In this document: in pieces, positions 1 through 11,858 of the stretch | How positions within the stretch are numbered: the stretch's first letter is position 1 | Layout of the letters: each line of letters begins with the position of its first letter | Notes under the pieces: generated by a model | Seen by the model: the letters and a program-made list of their open reading frames with translations, nothing else | The model's database searches: none | Told to the model about the DNA's origin: nothing | Translations under genes and position numbers: made by a program | Assembly (NCBI GenBank): GCA_030248195.1 | Contig: JASAND010017838.1 | Coordinates: 1-64,000, forward strand | Length of the DNA stretch: 64,000 bases | From: Trissonchulus latispiculum | Taxonomy: Eukaryota; Nematoda; Enoplea; Enoplida; Ironidae | Direction: 5' to 3'

Positions 1-265
1 GTGTTAACGTTAACTTCTCTGTGTTAATTAGTTAAAATTAGTTAATTGTGATAAAAGTTACATCATTTTTGTAGAGCGTGAAAAAACTGTACATTTTCCT
101 TTTGGAAAGTAGCTCAAACCGCTCAGTAGGAAGTGAGAAAATCGCGCTTAAAGTTTAGGCCTACATATGCGTAATTTGTACATGCGGTGTACTTTGTTCT
201 TTTCATGTACACAGTGGTTGCAAAAGACTTCAGCACATAAGCTACTTTAACCAGTTCAATTTCAT

Positions 266-336
266 GTTTGAGGCGCTCAGTGGTTAGAGCATCGGGCTTC
301 GGCCTGAATAACCCGGGTTCGAATCTCGACTCAAAC
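266..336 (+). tRNA. tRNA-like sequence, probably degenerate
   Basis: The ends pair perfectly over 7 bp (GTTTGAG / CTCAAAC). A 4-bp D-stem (GCTC/GAGC) with AGTGGTTA loop, a 5-bp anticodon stem (TCGGG/CCTGA, one G-T) and a T-arm with GGTTCGAAT follow in the right order. A-box-like and B-box-like sequences are present. The anticodon loop is only 6 nt (CTTCGG) and the T-stem has one mismatch, so this is more likely a tRNA pseudogene or a tRNA-derived repeat than a working tRNA. The isotype cannot be set; TCG (Arg) is the nearest reading if one loop base has been lost. Confidence 0.4.
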
Positions 337-1514
337 GTAAGCTTTTTGCACTTTACTTTCGACTATTTTCACCTTTCTGGACTGTTAAACATCTAAACCT
401 GACTGCGAACCTGAAGTTAGATTTTGCATAGTTTGGCTAGGATTATGTCCAGTGGACAGGAAACCTGACGATTTCCTGTCCTAACAGCTGATCATGCGTC
501 GTGCAATAATTGGACAACCAATTTGGTTAACCATGAAGCTAACAGTTTTATGGACGAAAACAGGTCTATTTCTACAAAAGTCCGAATTGTGTGTTAGCTT
601 TGCTGGAATTACTTGAAACGACGTTTTAACCAGAGTATACTACATCGCATTTTGAAAGCGACATAGGGTCTGTTGTCGAAAGAACATTGAATTCTGTACA
701 TCATTCGGACTAAATATCTGCTTGGCTATCTTTAGGAATCATGACAAGTTGGTTATATATAACAACAGTATGGTGATTTGACTAATGACTGAGGTTGCTG
801 TCTATTAATTGGGCAGTTTAGTTCATAGCAAAACCGGTAATTCGAATGCTCGGATTAAATGTACGTCTTGCCAACTCTATTAACACAGCTACGACTAAGG
901 CAAGGGAGATTGCAATTTAACACAAAGTTTCTCGACTAATAGAACTTGTTATATCCTGCATACGGCATTATGCGAATCAGCGGCTTGTTTTGCTATATTT
1001 GAGAATTTCGGCAATTTAACTATATTCAGAAGTACAGTACTTTTTATGGCCATATCTGCAAATCTACAAGTGAGGCGTAACGACCCTCACAGTCAAGCCA
1101 TAATATAGCTAATGGCCATACCTTCAAATCCGCAGCTTTGCTTTTGCTCAGTTTGACTTAGTAGGTTGTACACAAAAGCGTTCACAATTCAGGGAGTTAT
1201 ACCAGTTTTGCAGCTATTGGGCAGTCGGCTCCTACCCATTGGAATGGTGGTTAGATCTCCGAAAAATGTTACTGCAATTAATCTGAGTCTATTACATGTT
1301 CAATTGTTGCATTACTTCTGGTAGCCACTTTTCTGGCCTGGACCAGAGACTGTCATGCTTTTTTAACAGTTTCGTAACAAAGGCTTGAATTTAATTTGCA
1401 GAAACAATTAGAAGTTTGCGTATTCGCATATAGCTTTGCACCTGTTGTAAGTAATTCGCTCTGCATGGATGATTTTTGGGCAATTTTCCGATAATTTTAA
1501 TGTCACCTTCGCTT

Positions 1515-1544
1515 GTCAGCGGGGCATCGTTGGTCCCCGCTGAC
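1515..1544. repeat. perfect 10-bp hairpin
   Basis: GTCAGCGGGG is followed after a 10-nt loop by its exact complement CCCCGCTGAC. It is GC-rich in an AT-rich setting. I find no second copy in the window. Confidence 0.6.
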
Positions 1545-1817
1545 GTCCTACAATACAGACAATGCTATCATAGGGGGATTGGGGATTAGATTTGTCTAAC
1601 TCATGACTATCTCTAAACACTTAACTAAAGTCAACCATAACTGACTACTTGCTGACACTTATACTGTGCAGATTTTCTTCCGAATATTGCGACTTTGGAC
1701 CTTTCTGCAACTTGCCTGTTCTCAAAAGCGAGACACCTACACAGGCAATTTGGGTCCTCCAATACGTGTTATATAACCTAATTAAGGACTAACTATTTAG
1801 CTATTTGTTAGAGCTGA

Positions 1818-1860
1818 ACACGCATACACGCACACTCTCACACACACGCACGCACACATG
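1818..1860. repeat. CA/CG-rich simple repeat
   Basis: Imperfect run of alternating CA and CG dinucleotides with small interruptions. Confidence 0.7.
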
Positions 1861-2454
1861 CCAATTATTCACGGTGAACTTGGTAACCTCATACACACGA
1901 TACTGTGGTTTCAATCACCCTTAAAAGATGAACATTTCTTGCTGAGGTTTGCTAAAACCCCTGTTACATGAATTTTAGCACATCCACACTCCCAATCACT
2001 ACCATTCACTCATTCGTACATACTATACTTGGTCACTATCCTAATACTTTCTGCTAGCTACCTAGTTGTGTGCACATCATTTAATATCTGAGCCAAATTT
2101 TGAATCAAACAGAACTTATAACTTGTAAGATTAAATTTTACTTCGAACTTGATAATTTGAGTGGGAAGTTTGTAAACTTTTGATAAAGGTAATTTTTAAG
2201 GCGAGATTTTGCAAGGCCACGAGTGAGTAACAATTGCACGCTATTATTATTACAGAAACAGTTTGCTAAGGACAGCTTTCCTTAATATTAATAGGGAAGC
2301 CGGTAATTCCCTCAGAAATACTTGATAATTAATAGTTGAACGTATTCTTTCGTATTTTTAGAAACCTAACAATTTTTATGCCGACCTACGCTGAAAAAGA
2401 AGACAAATACTGGACAATATTTTTGATTCTGTAGTGCCTTTCTTAAAGAGTATG

Positions 2455-2477
2455 GCCGGCAATTCCTAATTGCCGGC
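2455..2477. repeat. perfect 10-bp hairpin, 3-nt loop
   Basis: GCCGGCAATT and its exact complement AATTGCCGGC are separated by CCT. A tight hairpin at the left side of a GGCC-rich segment. Confidence 0.6.
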
Positions 2478-4785
2478 TGTGGGGAGGACAGTTTCCAAAT
2501 TATCTTAGGTACAACTTGAGGTCAGGATTAAGGGACCTCCTAACTAAGCTCAAGGGTGGGTCCCCACTCAGAATCCCCGTTCTTCTGCAAAACCCCGACA
2601 AAATAAAAAGGCAAAAAATCGGGCATAAAGCCCCTACTAAAATTGAAGGCCAATTAGGCCGTGGCTTGGCTGACATTTACTAGTTAAAATTGTGGCCTAA
2701 AGGCCGAACGAAAAAGAGAAAAAATAGGCCCAAGGCCTCCTGAAAAGTCCCTAGAAAATGCGTTCCTCGTGTGATTTCTGGCCGAGCATAATACGCTCAT
2801 TTGGCCCTCAACGTGTGGTGTTCGCTGTGTTTACTCAGATCATCTCCTCTGACCAGTGTGGGTCAGAGGAGGGCCCTAACTCGTGTCTAGTATTGGGAAA
2901 AAGTATACTTTTATTCCCGGCCAAATCGCTGGCACAACGGGAAGTATACTGAGAGATGGGGGAAAACACAGCCGTCCTCGGCTAAGACTCAAGCGAACAC
3001 TGGCTAGGATTTAAAATTTTCCAGTGAGCTGACAAGGCTTTGACAGCTCACTGACCCTTTGACCTTTTGGCGGAACCTCTTTGAACTGGAGGAAGACTTC
3101 CAGAGATTGTATAAACTTTCCATCTTAAAGCATTAGCCCAACTCAGAGGGTCATAAATTAGGGTCAGCTGAAGGCGAGATTAATGAGGAAAAGAATTTAT
3201 GACCCTCCAACTGGTCTAATTTTTGATGAATTTCCCAAGCTGAATTTTCCTGCATTTTAGCAGAACTTTGGTTAACACGTAAAGGTAACCAAAGGGGGAA
3301 TTTCTGACTTAGAAATTAAAGTTTTAGAAAATACAACGCGAAACTGAACGAAAGGAAGGCCTTTTTTGGCCTTTTATGGAAAACTAACTTTTAAGTGCCA
3401 ATTTCGGCACAAACTTTAGTAAAAACTTAATGTGTTACTTTTGGTTAACATCTTCTTTCCAAGCCCCTTTCTCTCGTTTTTGGCCTTAACTTTTGGCCGA
3501 GAACAAAGGACGCGCCTCGTTAATCTGGGTGGCAATTGTTCCCTCAGTACTAGAACTTGGTACTATTGGACTGGACTAGAGCAAACTGGGCTTGGAGGGT
3601 AACTATGACCAAAAATGAGTGCACACAACAGTTTACGTAATTGGTTAATAATTAAAATCTACATAATGTTAATCTACGTACCTAGTTACCTAATACAAGT
3701 TATTTTCGTTTATTTTATTAATCTGGGAGAGAGGTAGGCCCCCTCCAAACCTAAGTAAATACTAAAAGGTGTATACTAACTCCTTTCTGTAGGGCAATTC
3801 TCTGCTGGGACTGGGCCAGCGTGAAGAAACAGCTGAATGAGGGAGGAAAAGAATGAACGCAAGGACATGTGACAACTACGTAAGTTAAGTCACAATAACT
3901 TAACATAAAGATTACGAACTACTTAGGTAATCCCACAAAAACATTTTAGGTTATAACTTTCTTAATATTGGGAGTTAAAACGTCGGAATTGGGTTTTTGG
4001 AATGGGGAGAGAATTGTCTTTCAGATGAGCCTTATTTGTATTTTTGACCAAAATTGTAAAAAATGACTAATTATTACCTAATTAACACAAACTAAGCCTG
4101 AATAACAAATATTCACTTCATCTGACATTGCTTGATGCACCTAGCTAACGAATAATGAGCATTCTTAGACCACCTTCCAATATATGCGCTTACTGAGAGC
4201 GTAAAATGTTTGTAAACAATTCTTCTTGATAAACTGCTGGCTATTTTGTAATGTCCTTCTATAACATTCATTTTCCTTGATAATTTTACCTCGTTTTAAT
4301 TAAATTCAGACGTACTTCTGGGCAATGTGAGGCCTTATCCGTGGCCTGGGGAAGAGTACCAACTCCTCCATTCTGTAATGAGAGCGATGATAGGGAATAT
4401 TCCTGACCCGGGAGAGGTAACGACCTCTCCATATCAATTAGTACTTTGGTTAGTAACCCTAACTGGTCCTTATATGAGTGCGCTAAGCGAATGTTCCATT
4501 CCTTGTAACTTAACTGGGCCGAGTTATGCGTTGATTCTAGCCTTATTTTCATGCTGAAACCGAAACCTGCGTCCCTATCTTTGGGCATTATGAGTATTAT
4601 GAACTGGCTGGCAACTCTGGTAATAGCAGGCATTTTATACAGATGCGTGAACGTTCCAATAGACTGATCAAAATTCATACCATCACAATTACGCAAATTA
4701 GACAGTTAAAACTCCGGCAATTCACACTGAGGATCACAAACCATAGTTAAATTTTTGGCCATTTCCATTTTAATTTAACCTTTTA
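2478..4785. other. non-coding, GGCC-rich segment, unassigned
   Basis: Between about 2600 and 3500 the words AAGGCC and GGCCTT recur far more often than around it, suggesting an old interspersed repeat, but I cannot define ends. An 11-bp perfect hairpin (CTCCTCTGACC arms) lies at 2844-2871. Open frames here, including one of 136 codons on the minus strand at 4286-4696, show no domain or splice context and look fortuitous. Confidence 0.4.
2844..2871. repeat. perfect 11-bp hairpin
   Basis: CTCCTCTGACC pairs with GGTCAGAGGAG across a 6-nt loop. No other copy noticed. Confidence 0.55.
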
Positions 4786-4789
4786 CATT

Positions 4790-5396
4790 ACACAGAAAGA
4801 GGAAGAGAATAAAAAAGAAGGGGAGGGTGAGAAATGGTATGAAAGTTTTGGGTAGGAGGGATAAGGGGAAAAGAAAAATAAAAAAAAAAGATAAAAAATA
4901 AATAAAAAATCGAAAAGAGGTTAGAATTGAGATAATCTGTGGAAAGAAGGTTTTATATAGATAAGAAGCGTTCCAAATGCTAGCCCGGGTTAAATGAGAA
5001 TTAAAAAAAAAAACAAGGAAATGGGGGTAGAAAAGGGGGTGGGAGGAGGGGGAAAAGAAGAAAGGGGGTGTGTGTGATGAAAAAGTGGTAGAAAGTGGGA
5101 AGAGAAGGTTTATTTCGGTTTTTTGGAAGGAGGAGTGTGGGGGAGGGGGCATAAAGAGGTGATGGATGTAGGGAAGGGGGAGAAGGATATAGAAAAGGAG
5201 GGGGAGAAAGAAAAAAGAAAAAAAAAAGAAAGTGAGAAAAAAGGAAAAAAAAAGTAAAAAAATAAAGACGTGGGGGGGAAAGAAAAATGTGGGAGGGTAC
5301 GTGTAGTGGGATTGGGTGTGGGGAAGGGGAAAAGGTGGGGGGTAGGTGGTAGTTTGTAAGGTGGGGGGGTAAGATGAAAAAAAATAATGAAAGGTG
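4790..5396. repeat. purine-skewed low-complexity tract
   Basis: The + strand is almost only A and G with a few T and very few C, apart from a normal-looking patch at about 4920-5000. The long minus-strand open frames through it encode Pro/Phe/Ser/Leu-rich sequence and arise from composition alone. It stops exactly at the left TTAA of the next transposon. It may be a real polypurine satellite or a badly assembled gap. Confidence 0.7.
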
Positions 5397-6501
5397 TTAA
5401 CACTCTCGCTGCCAATCGCCCACATATAGGCGATGGCCGGTTTGGCATAGCATGCCATCGCCCATATATGGGCGATAAGCAGATATATTTTCAATTGAGT
5501 AGAAATCTAACTGGCATGGTAATAATGAAATGCAATGCCACTTTGGCGTGCTAATAAGGCCCGTAGATTGGTACTTTTGGACTTTTAGCTAATCTCGGTT
5601 GATATTGCGTGCTCAAACTTTCTACTTCTAGAAGACGATTCCAACGCACAGAAATCGCTTACGCTGTAAATAGAGACAGCACAAATTATAAAACAGTTAA
5701 AAACATAGCAGAAAAATGAAATTTCTGAACTTTTTGATGTCCCATTTTCAAACCGAAATTCAAGTTCCAAGTTGCAATAATGTGGAATTTGGAAAGGAAA
5801 GTAAACTCAGAAATAACGCTCAGGATGACGAATATACACGCGATTAGGATGCTTACTTTCTCTGAAACTGTTAGCTTCATTTTATACTCCTCCAATCAAA
5901 CAGATATTAGAAATTTCACCATGTCCAAGACCAATTCGATTCGGTTGGATCGGACAAAAGATTATAAACAGAAATTTTGGTTAACAGAGATCCCACAACT
6001 CATGAAGTATTTCAACCCTGTTTGTTATGATTCTGCCACATCTGTAGCCAGCTTTACTCGTAGAATGATCTAATCCCTTCACTATATATAAAATCGACAA
6101 TAGAAGGCAAAATTTCACTTGAAATCTATCAGCAGAGCAAAGAATCTAAGATAAAATCTCAAAAAGATAGTATTTAGCGTCCTATCACGCTTCCATTTTC
6201 ATGTTTTGCTTCAATGCCTAGATTGTAGTGGTGAAATCTAACGCCCAGTTATGGGAAATGGCAATTTCCCTAATATTAGCCATCGCCCACTACTGGGCGA
6301 TTGGCACTCAGATAGTTCGTGATTAACAGCACGCCATCGCCCTTATTTGGGCGATGGCATTCTGGCAACGGAATTGAAATCAGCTCAAAATTTCGAGTAG
6401 AACAGTGCCGAGATGGCTTTCTGGAGATGTGTAAGTAACAAGATATAGATTTGGCATGCGGGGGCGGATTTCCAAAAACCACGTGGCAGCGAGAGTGTTA
6501 A
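5397..6501. mobile_element. TTAA-flanked non-autonomous transposon (piggyBac-type)
   Basis: The 1097-bp element (5401-6497) starts CACTCTCGCTGCCA and ends with the exact complement TGGCAGCGAGAGTG. It is flanked on both sides by TTAA, the target duplication typical of piggyBac transposons; a CTGCCA-type end is also familiar in that group. Inside both ends lie palindromes built on ATCGCCC/GGGCGAT: a perfect 20-bp one at 5457-5476, others at 6282-6301 and 6333-6358. No transposase is encoded; the 97-codon open frame at 5780-6073 is not recognisable. It would need a transposase in trans. Confidence 0.85.
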
Positions 6502-7419
6502 GCATAGGGAACAGCGAAGCAGCTGGGACACTTTTACATAACGTTCAGGGTTCAGTCATTACAAAGATTCCGCCTCCGGCGGAATAAAAATACTTTTCCA
6601 GAGGAAGACAGCTGATAACTTAGTGATAGATAACTTAGTGATACATATTATTGGTCCCTCATCGCATGCCATGGAGGGAATGCCTGTAGCTGAAACGTGG
6701 TCTTTTAGAGAGAAGATAGCAGAGCAGAAGTTCGCGAAGTTTTTAGCGTAGAGTCGTCCGAAGAAGGATCCGCTTTGCTACTCAAATCACCACAAGGACG
6801 TTCGATGGAAGACACTAAGTGCTAGCGTCGTAGCATGTTTTCCGAACCCTATGTAGGAAATTGCCCTGTATTCCATTGGAAATGTAGAATCTACTTTAAA
6901 CATCAATATTTTATGCAACCAAAGTATACATTTACAGGAAAGTGTAATATTGTGGGGAAACTAGCTACATAAAATTGTAGAAATCTTTATGCAACTCAAT
7001 TGGTACAAATACACTACAATGTAGATATGGATATTCTGCAACGGGCCTCACGTGAACGCTTAACTGAAAGTAATAGTATTAGTTAGCACATTTAGTTGCT
7101 CAAAATTAACGGCTATACAGGGTCAAGAGTTGGAATGCACAGGAGAAAACAGCGCAAAATTTCAAAACAATAGTAGTGTTTAGCTGAAATCGTTTTTAGT
7201 TATGCGCGAACTTTTATTTCCCTTACATAATGACAAACGAAAGAGAATGAAGCAAAATGAAATGGAATGTAAATGAAATGTCTTGCTACGCGTCTTACCG
7301 TTTGCTCTGTCTGCGGCGTGTGTTTGCACTGTATAATTTGCTTCCTTTATTTCGAAGTGGTAAACTCTGTTTCAGGTTTTTTATTACATCACATACTATA
7401 GAACCTGCTTAAACTCAGA
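6502..7419. other. upstream region of GPCR gene; small repeats
   Basis: Contains a perfect 8-bp hairpin with 3-nt loop at 6567-6585 (ATTCCGCC arms) and a perfect 15-bp tandem duplication at 6614-6643 (GATAACTTAGTGATA twice). No promoter or 5' exon of the following gene can be defined. Confidence 0.45.
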
Positions 7420-9191
7420 ATGGTTTCCTTGAATTGCAGTAACACCAATCGGTCAGTGATTACATTCCTAATTACGCTTATAAGCCTAAATGCGACGGAA
7501 AATGAAATGCAGCGGATGATAATAACGCGGACCAACCTCTTGGAAAAAATTTATGCTTTTTCGAAGGTTCACGGTATTCTTGTACTGCCCTTCATGTTGG
7601 CTGGATTGCTTGGTAATGTACTGTGTCTGCTTACCTTGACAAAAGGGAGGAACTTTCAAACTGCTCACTTTCACTATTACAAGTGCCTCAGCGCTGCAGA
7701 GCTTCTTTACTGTCTCAATTACTTTTTGGATGATATAATTGAAAAAGTTTATGCTGTAGACTGCAGGAGAAAAGAAAAGCCTCTTTACACAACTCATGGT
7801 GCTGCAATACTTCAATTGTTTTGTCGCTTTATGTACAGCACCACCGGATATGTTGTTCTTTATATGTCCATTTTAATTTCCTCTGAAAGGGTGTTTGCTG
7901 TTACTGCCCGGCATTGCTACCAAAGAATCAGTAACCGACGGAAAACCAGCATAGCATGGAAAGCTATAATTTTTGCAATTTTCATGAGCTCAGTTATCCA
8001 CTCTTGGGATGCTTGGTTTCGAAAAACTATTGTGAATGTTAGCAGCTCTAATTTCAGTAAGTCGGCTTGCTAATGCATACAATACATTTATACTGGCTAA
8101 TTCGGTTAGCTGGTGATCACATAAGTAAATCAAATTTGTGGTGACATTTTGCTTTCTTCGATTATCTTGTAAACAGACAAAGAACAAACATTTAAATTAG
8201 AAACATTTACGAAAATTCCTTACGGTTAATTGCCTTTCAAGTAATTTTTCGAAATCGATCTTATAGATTTTGTCCGCGATGCTTTTGCCAACATTTGTGG
8301 CATGGAAAGCTTGTTGCACCTTTTTAGTTTTTGTTTTTGAAGTAAATGATTTTGTTTTAGGTCAATTGGTCAAAGAACCATGTTCGGACTGTGTTTACGG
8401 TTTAAATGGAAGATACGAACCTTCAAGCTATCTGATAGCAACTAACCTGAAGGATTATTACAATCTGTTTGTTCGCTTAGTCTACCCAATATTGTTGTTG
8501 GTGTTAACTACCATAGTTATAATTTCTTGGCAGCGACAAAGGGAAAGACGCAACAGCTTAAGGTCTCCGTACCAGCCATATGTCCGATCTCGCCGAGATA
8601 TCAGTTTATTCTACTTTATGATGTCCGTAGTAATATTGGCATTTATACAGGTTGGTTTCAAGGTGCAGTTCTGTCATAATTTTAGTTTCAATGTAAGTGA
8701 AAGAATACGTCAAAACGAAGCTTCAATTGTTGTCATTAGATTTAGATTAAATAAATCATTTTATTTCTTAATTTTCCGTGATCTTTCACCGCAAATTATT
8801 TGTTAAGTTTTTTATAAGACAGGTTTAGACGTAATATCTTGTATGTACTTTGACTGTTTAGGTAATTCCTCGCGAACTTAGAAGACTGTTGGAGATCAGC
8901 TATCCGCCAGAGGAAATACAAATAAGAAGAACTTCTCCAGAAAGCATATCTGATCTTGAATTTGCACTTTATGTGCTGTATTTGTTAGAAATTCTCAAGT
9001 TAATTGGAAATGTAGCTACTTGGATTGACAGGACTATGAAATTTTATTGCTATACAGCTTTAAACCATCATTTTCGAAAGCAATTTTTCCGCCTGCTTCA
9101 TCTTCAGCAGTGGATGCAACAAAATAATTTGGCAAACTGGTCCAGCTCATATCCGACAAACGGACTAATCCATGACGGGGCCAATGTCTAG
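7420..9191 (+). CDS. rhodopsin-like GPCR (FMRFamide/peptide-receptor-like), three exons
   Basis: Exons 7420-8056, 8361-8650 and 8862-9191 join in frame (phases 1 and 0) to about 418 codons. Donors are GTAAGT and GTTGGT; acceptors end TTTTAG and GTTTAG. Seven membrane segments can be placed: TM1 at residues 50-73 with the LGN motif, TM2 86-108, TM3 126-153 ending SSER in place of DRY, TM4 176-196, TM5 in exon 2 before a basic loop (QRQRERR), TM6 split by intron 2, TM7 in exon 3. A cytoplasmic helix 8 (HHFRKQF) follows. The classical TM7 NPxxY is not present; DRTMKFYCY occupies the place. N-glycosylation sequons lie at residues 5, 10, 24 and 206. The family suggests a neuropeptide receptor at the plasma membrane; the ligand is unknown. 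The ATG is the first in the open frame; an upstream exon cannot be excluded. AATAAA lies at 9374-9379. Confidence 0.8.
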
Positions 9192-10326
9192 AGCTTAGCA
9201 ACACTTTTAGATAGAAGTTCGCAAGACTGTGTTTTACCTTTTGTACTCTTAACATTTATTGCTTTATGATTTCAATTCCATAATTTTGTTTGGGTTTGCT
9301 GAATATCTGCATATTCTCTCTCTGCAAAACGATACAATGGTAAGCAGCTTGAAAAAATAACTAAGTGAATTTAAATAAAAATAGAGATAAATTCAGACGT
9401 GGTAACAAATCGTTAATGTATATATACTTGAAATATTGAATCAAAAGACACAGCATACATGCTTACTACTAAGTAGATAATTTTTCTAGCTTTCTTAATA
9501 ATAAAAGAAACTGACAGGTTTCAGTTCCAGCAAAGAACGGCAAACAGGAATACCTTAGGAGTAGTTATAAAATGTTTTCACATTTCAACTCTAATCTTTC
9601 AAATCAAAATTCAAATCTTTCACACATTCTTTGATACATTATTAATATATATGAACATTTGAAGAAATTATGATAAATAATTACTGGTAGCTTCTGCTTC
9701 CATTAGAGCACATATAAGCACATGCACTTATTAACCATTAAACATTAAGAGCATAAAGGTTCCGGGGAGACAATTTCAGAACGAAGCGCCACGTTATCAA
9801 TTCCGATGACGTAGTTGTGATCAAGTTCGTCAGCGATAAATATTACCTAAAGCATGGGATGATAAAATCGCCAAACTTCATGGTCTACACACATTGATGG
9901 GTATATATGTATTGCTAAAATCACACCGAAAGCTTTTTAACCATCGATAACTTTGTCGAAAGATTTCAAACTTTCTACAACTATTGGAGCATGTCTTTAA
10001 ATATTGTGGACATGTTTCAACTTTCCAGAAACATATGAATCTTACTAAATGCATTGTACTTTGTTGCATCTTTTACTGTTAGAAACTTCGATGAGTGTCG
10101 AAAATTCTCAAAACACTGGTTAGTAGCTGGTTTATTCAATTGTTATTCGTTAAAATGTATCCTTGATCTGTATGGATATGATTGAGACAATTGTCTTAGA
10201 GTAATAAAGACTGTGACACGGTGGTGTTTTTTTTCTTTCTGTTGTCTTGACTGGGGAGAAGTCCAGGTTTTTTAATATGTATCCATGTGCGTAGGGATGT
10301 GCATAGAGTGTACTCGTGTACATATT
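9192..10326. other. 3' flank of GPCR gene, no gene recognised
   Basis: AT-rich, with AATAAA at 9374-9379 as the likely cleavage signal of the GPCR transcript. No further exon or repeat boundary seen. Confidence 0.5.
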
Positions 10327-10330
10327 CAGG

Positions 10331-11858
10331 GGTGTATTCTTAGTTGGCCCAACTCTGATTTGGCCCAACTATCACTTAATTGCCCCGCCCTCTTTGCTAA
10401 AGAGGGAATGTCTTACGGTAGATTTCATTGCTTGAAAATAGCAATGAGCGAAATGGAACTGTGAAGAAAAAATTGCTTTAATGGTGACGTAAAAACCGTG
10501 TTTTTAATTTAAAAATAACTAAATTAAAGTGGTCAGCTTTTAAAACTATTATCTTCACAATAATAATAAAATACAAACTAGAATAAATTTCGTTGCAAGA
10601 ATCCATCGACATTAACCGCTGAACGAAATTCGCATTTCAAATTTACACACAAAACTTTTGAAATTAAAATCATTTTTAAATAAGTTTTGAAATTTTATAT
10701 AAAATGCATAAATTTTTAAACAAATGAGTCCCCTACTTCTTACAATTTGAAATTCTAGCATGTAAGCATATGACTGCATAAAGTACTCATATAAAAACGT
10801 TGTTTGACATTTGATTGGCAATTGTTGAATTTGAAAGAACAAATAATAATTGCTGGGCCAAGCCATACCAAACCTATTCAGGTGGATGAAGAGTATGCAT
10901 AGTTTAGTCTTTGTTGGGCCACATCTAGCATGGTCCACACATTTAATTGGAGAGATAATAACTAATCAGCATAAAGTAGGCGGTCCTTACACTTGAAATT
11001 ATGACCACAGAGTAGGTTGCTGTCTATATTATGCATGAAGAGAGAAAGTTGCGAATGGAACAAAGAAGTTCGGCATTGCAATTATTAAATTCTGCAAGTA
11101 TTACTTTACGGAAAAAACTAATTTAATCATTAATTTTCAGTAGAAAGTCTAGAAATTGCAGTTTTGTTTAATTTAGAACATATATAAATTTAAAATTGCG
11201 GACTATTGAATATATATTTTTTAAAAAATTTAATATTTATAATTTAAAATAACAGTTAAAGTGTCGTTGACGTTATCGAACAAAATCGTTTACGCAACGT
11301 TATCTAAGCCCATGTCTGATGATTAGTATTCTTATCCCAACTGCCCTTTTGAGGGCAACCATTCTTGCTGATATGACTGATTTCGTGTCTTTATCAGCTG
11401 AAAGTAGGAACAGTTTGAAATGGTGTTGGCAGTGATTTTGGACTAAGTTGTTTTGCAGGAAGTTCCAGAAATTTTGAAAGAAAGTCCAAAAAAATCAATT
11501 TTAGGACTTTCTAGCACAAGTCATTTTTACTTTAACAAATTAGAAGAAAAACGTTTGTTCGTTTTACGTAATTTCATTTCATTTACCATTTCATCTTACG
11601 GAATTTTATTTAAGTATTAAACTTAACTATTATTAATTTTAACTGAAATTACTAGTTCCCATTACTTTCTTTTGAATTACATCTATTAAAATTACATAGT
11701 AAGTTGTTATTTTATGAGTTTTGCTAACACAAGATGAATGCTTGCTCTTCCAGTTTAACATGTTGGCGGGGTCAATTTTTATTGGTCAGCTGTGTCACCT
11801 AATTCAGCCAATAAGAGCATGTGGACCAAACTAGATGTGGCCAAACTAAGAATACGCC
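10331..11858. mobile_element. MITE-like element with GGYGTATTCTTAGTT ends
   Basis: The left end reads GGTGTATTCTTAGTTGGCC and the right end, in complement, GGCGTATTCTTAGTTTGGCC. Short GCCCAAC/TTGGCCCAAC words repeat inside each end and again at 10,850-10,930. The left flank CAG would fit a hAT-type end, but no target duplication is clear. It encodes nothing recognisable. Related end fragments occur at 11,948, 12,718 and 15,578. Confidence 0.6.

Larger units (their letters stand above)
337..2440. other. non-coding stretch, no gene recognised
   Basis: AT-rich sequence without a convincing exon on either strand. It contains the hairpin at 1515-1544 and a short CA/CG-rich run at 1818-1860. The rest shows no terminal repeats or coding signal that I can see. 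Confidence 0.5.

Noticed and set aside
4775..5494. 239-codon open frame, minus strand
   Set aside because: Phe/Pro/Ser/Leu-rich translation of a purine tract; composition effect, no gene features.
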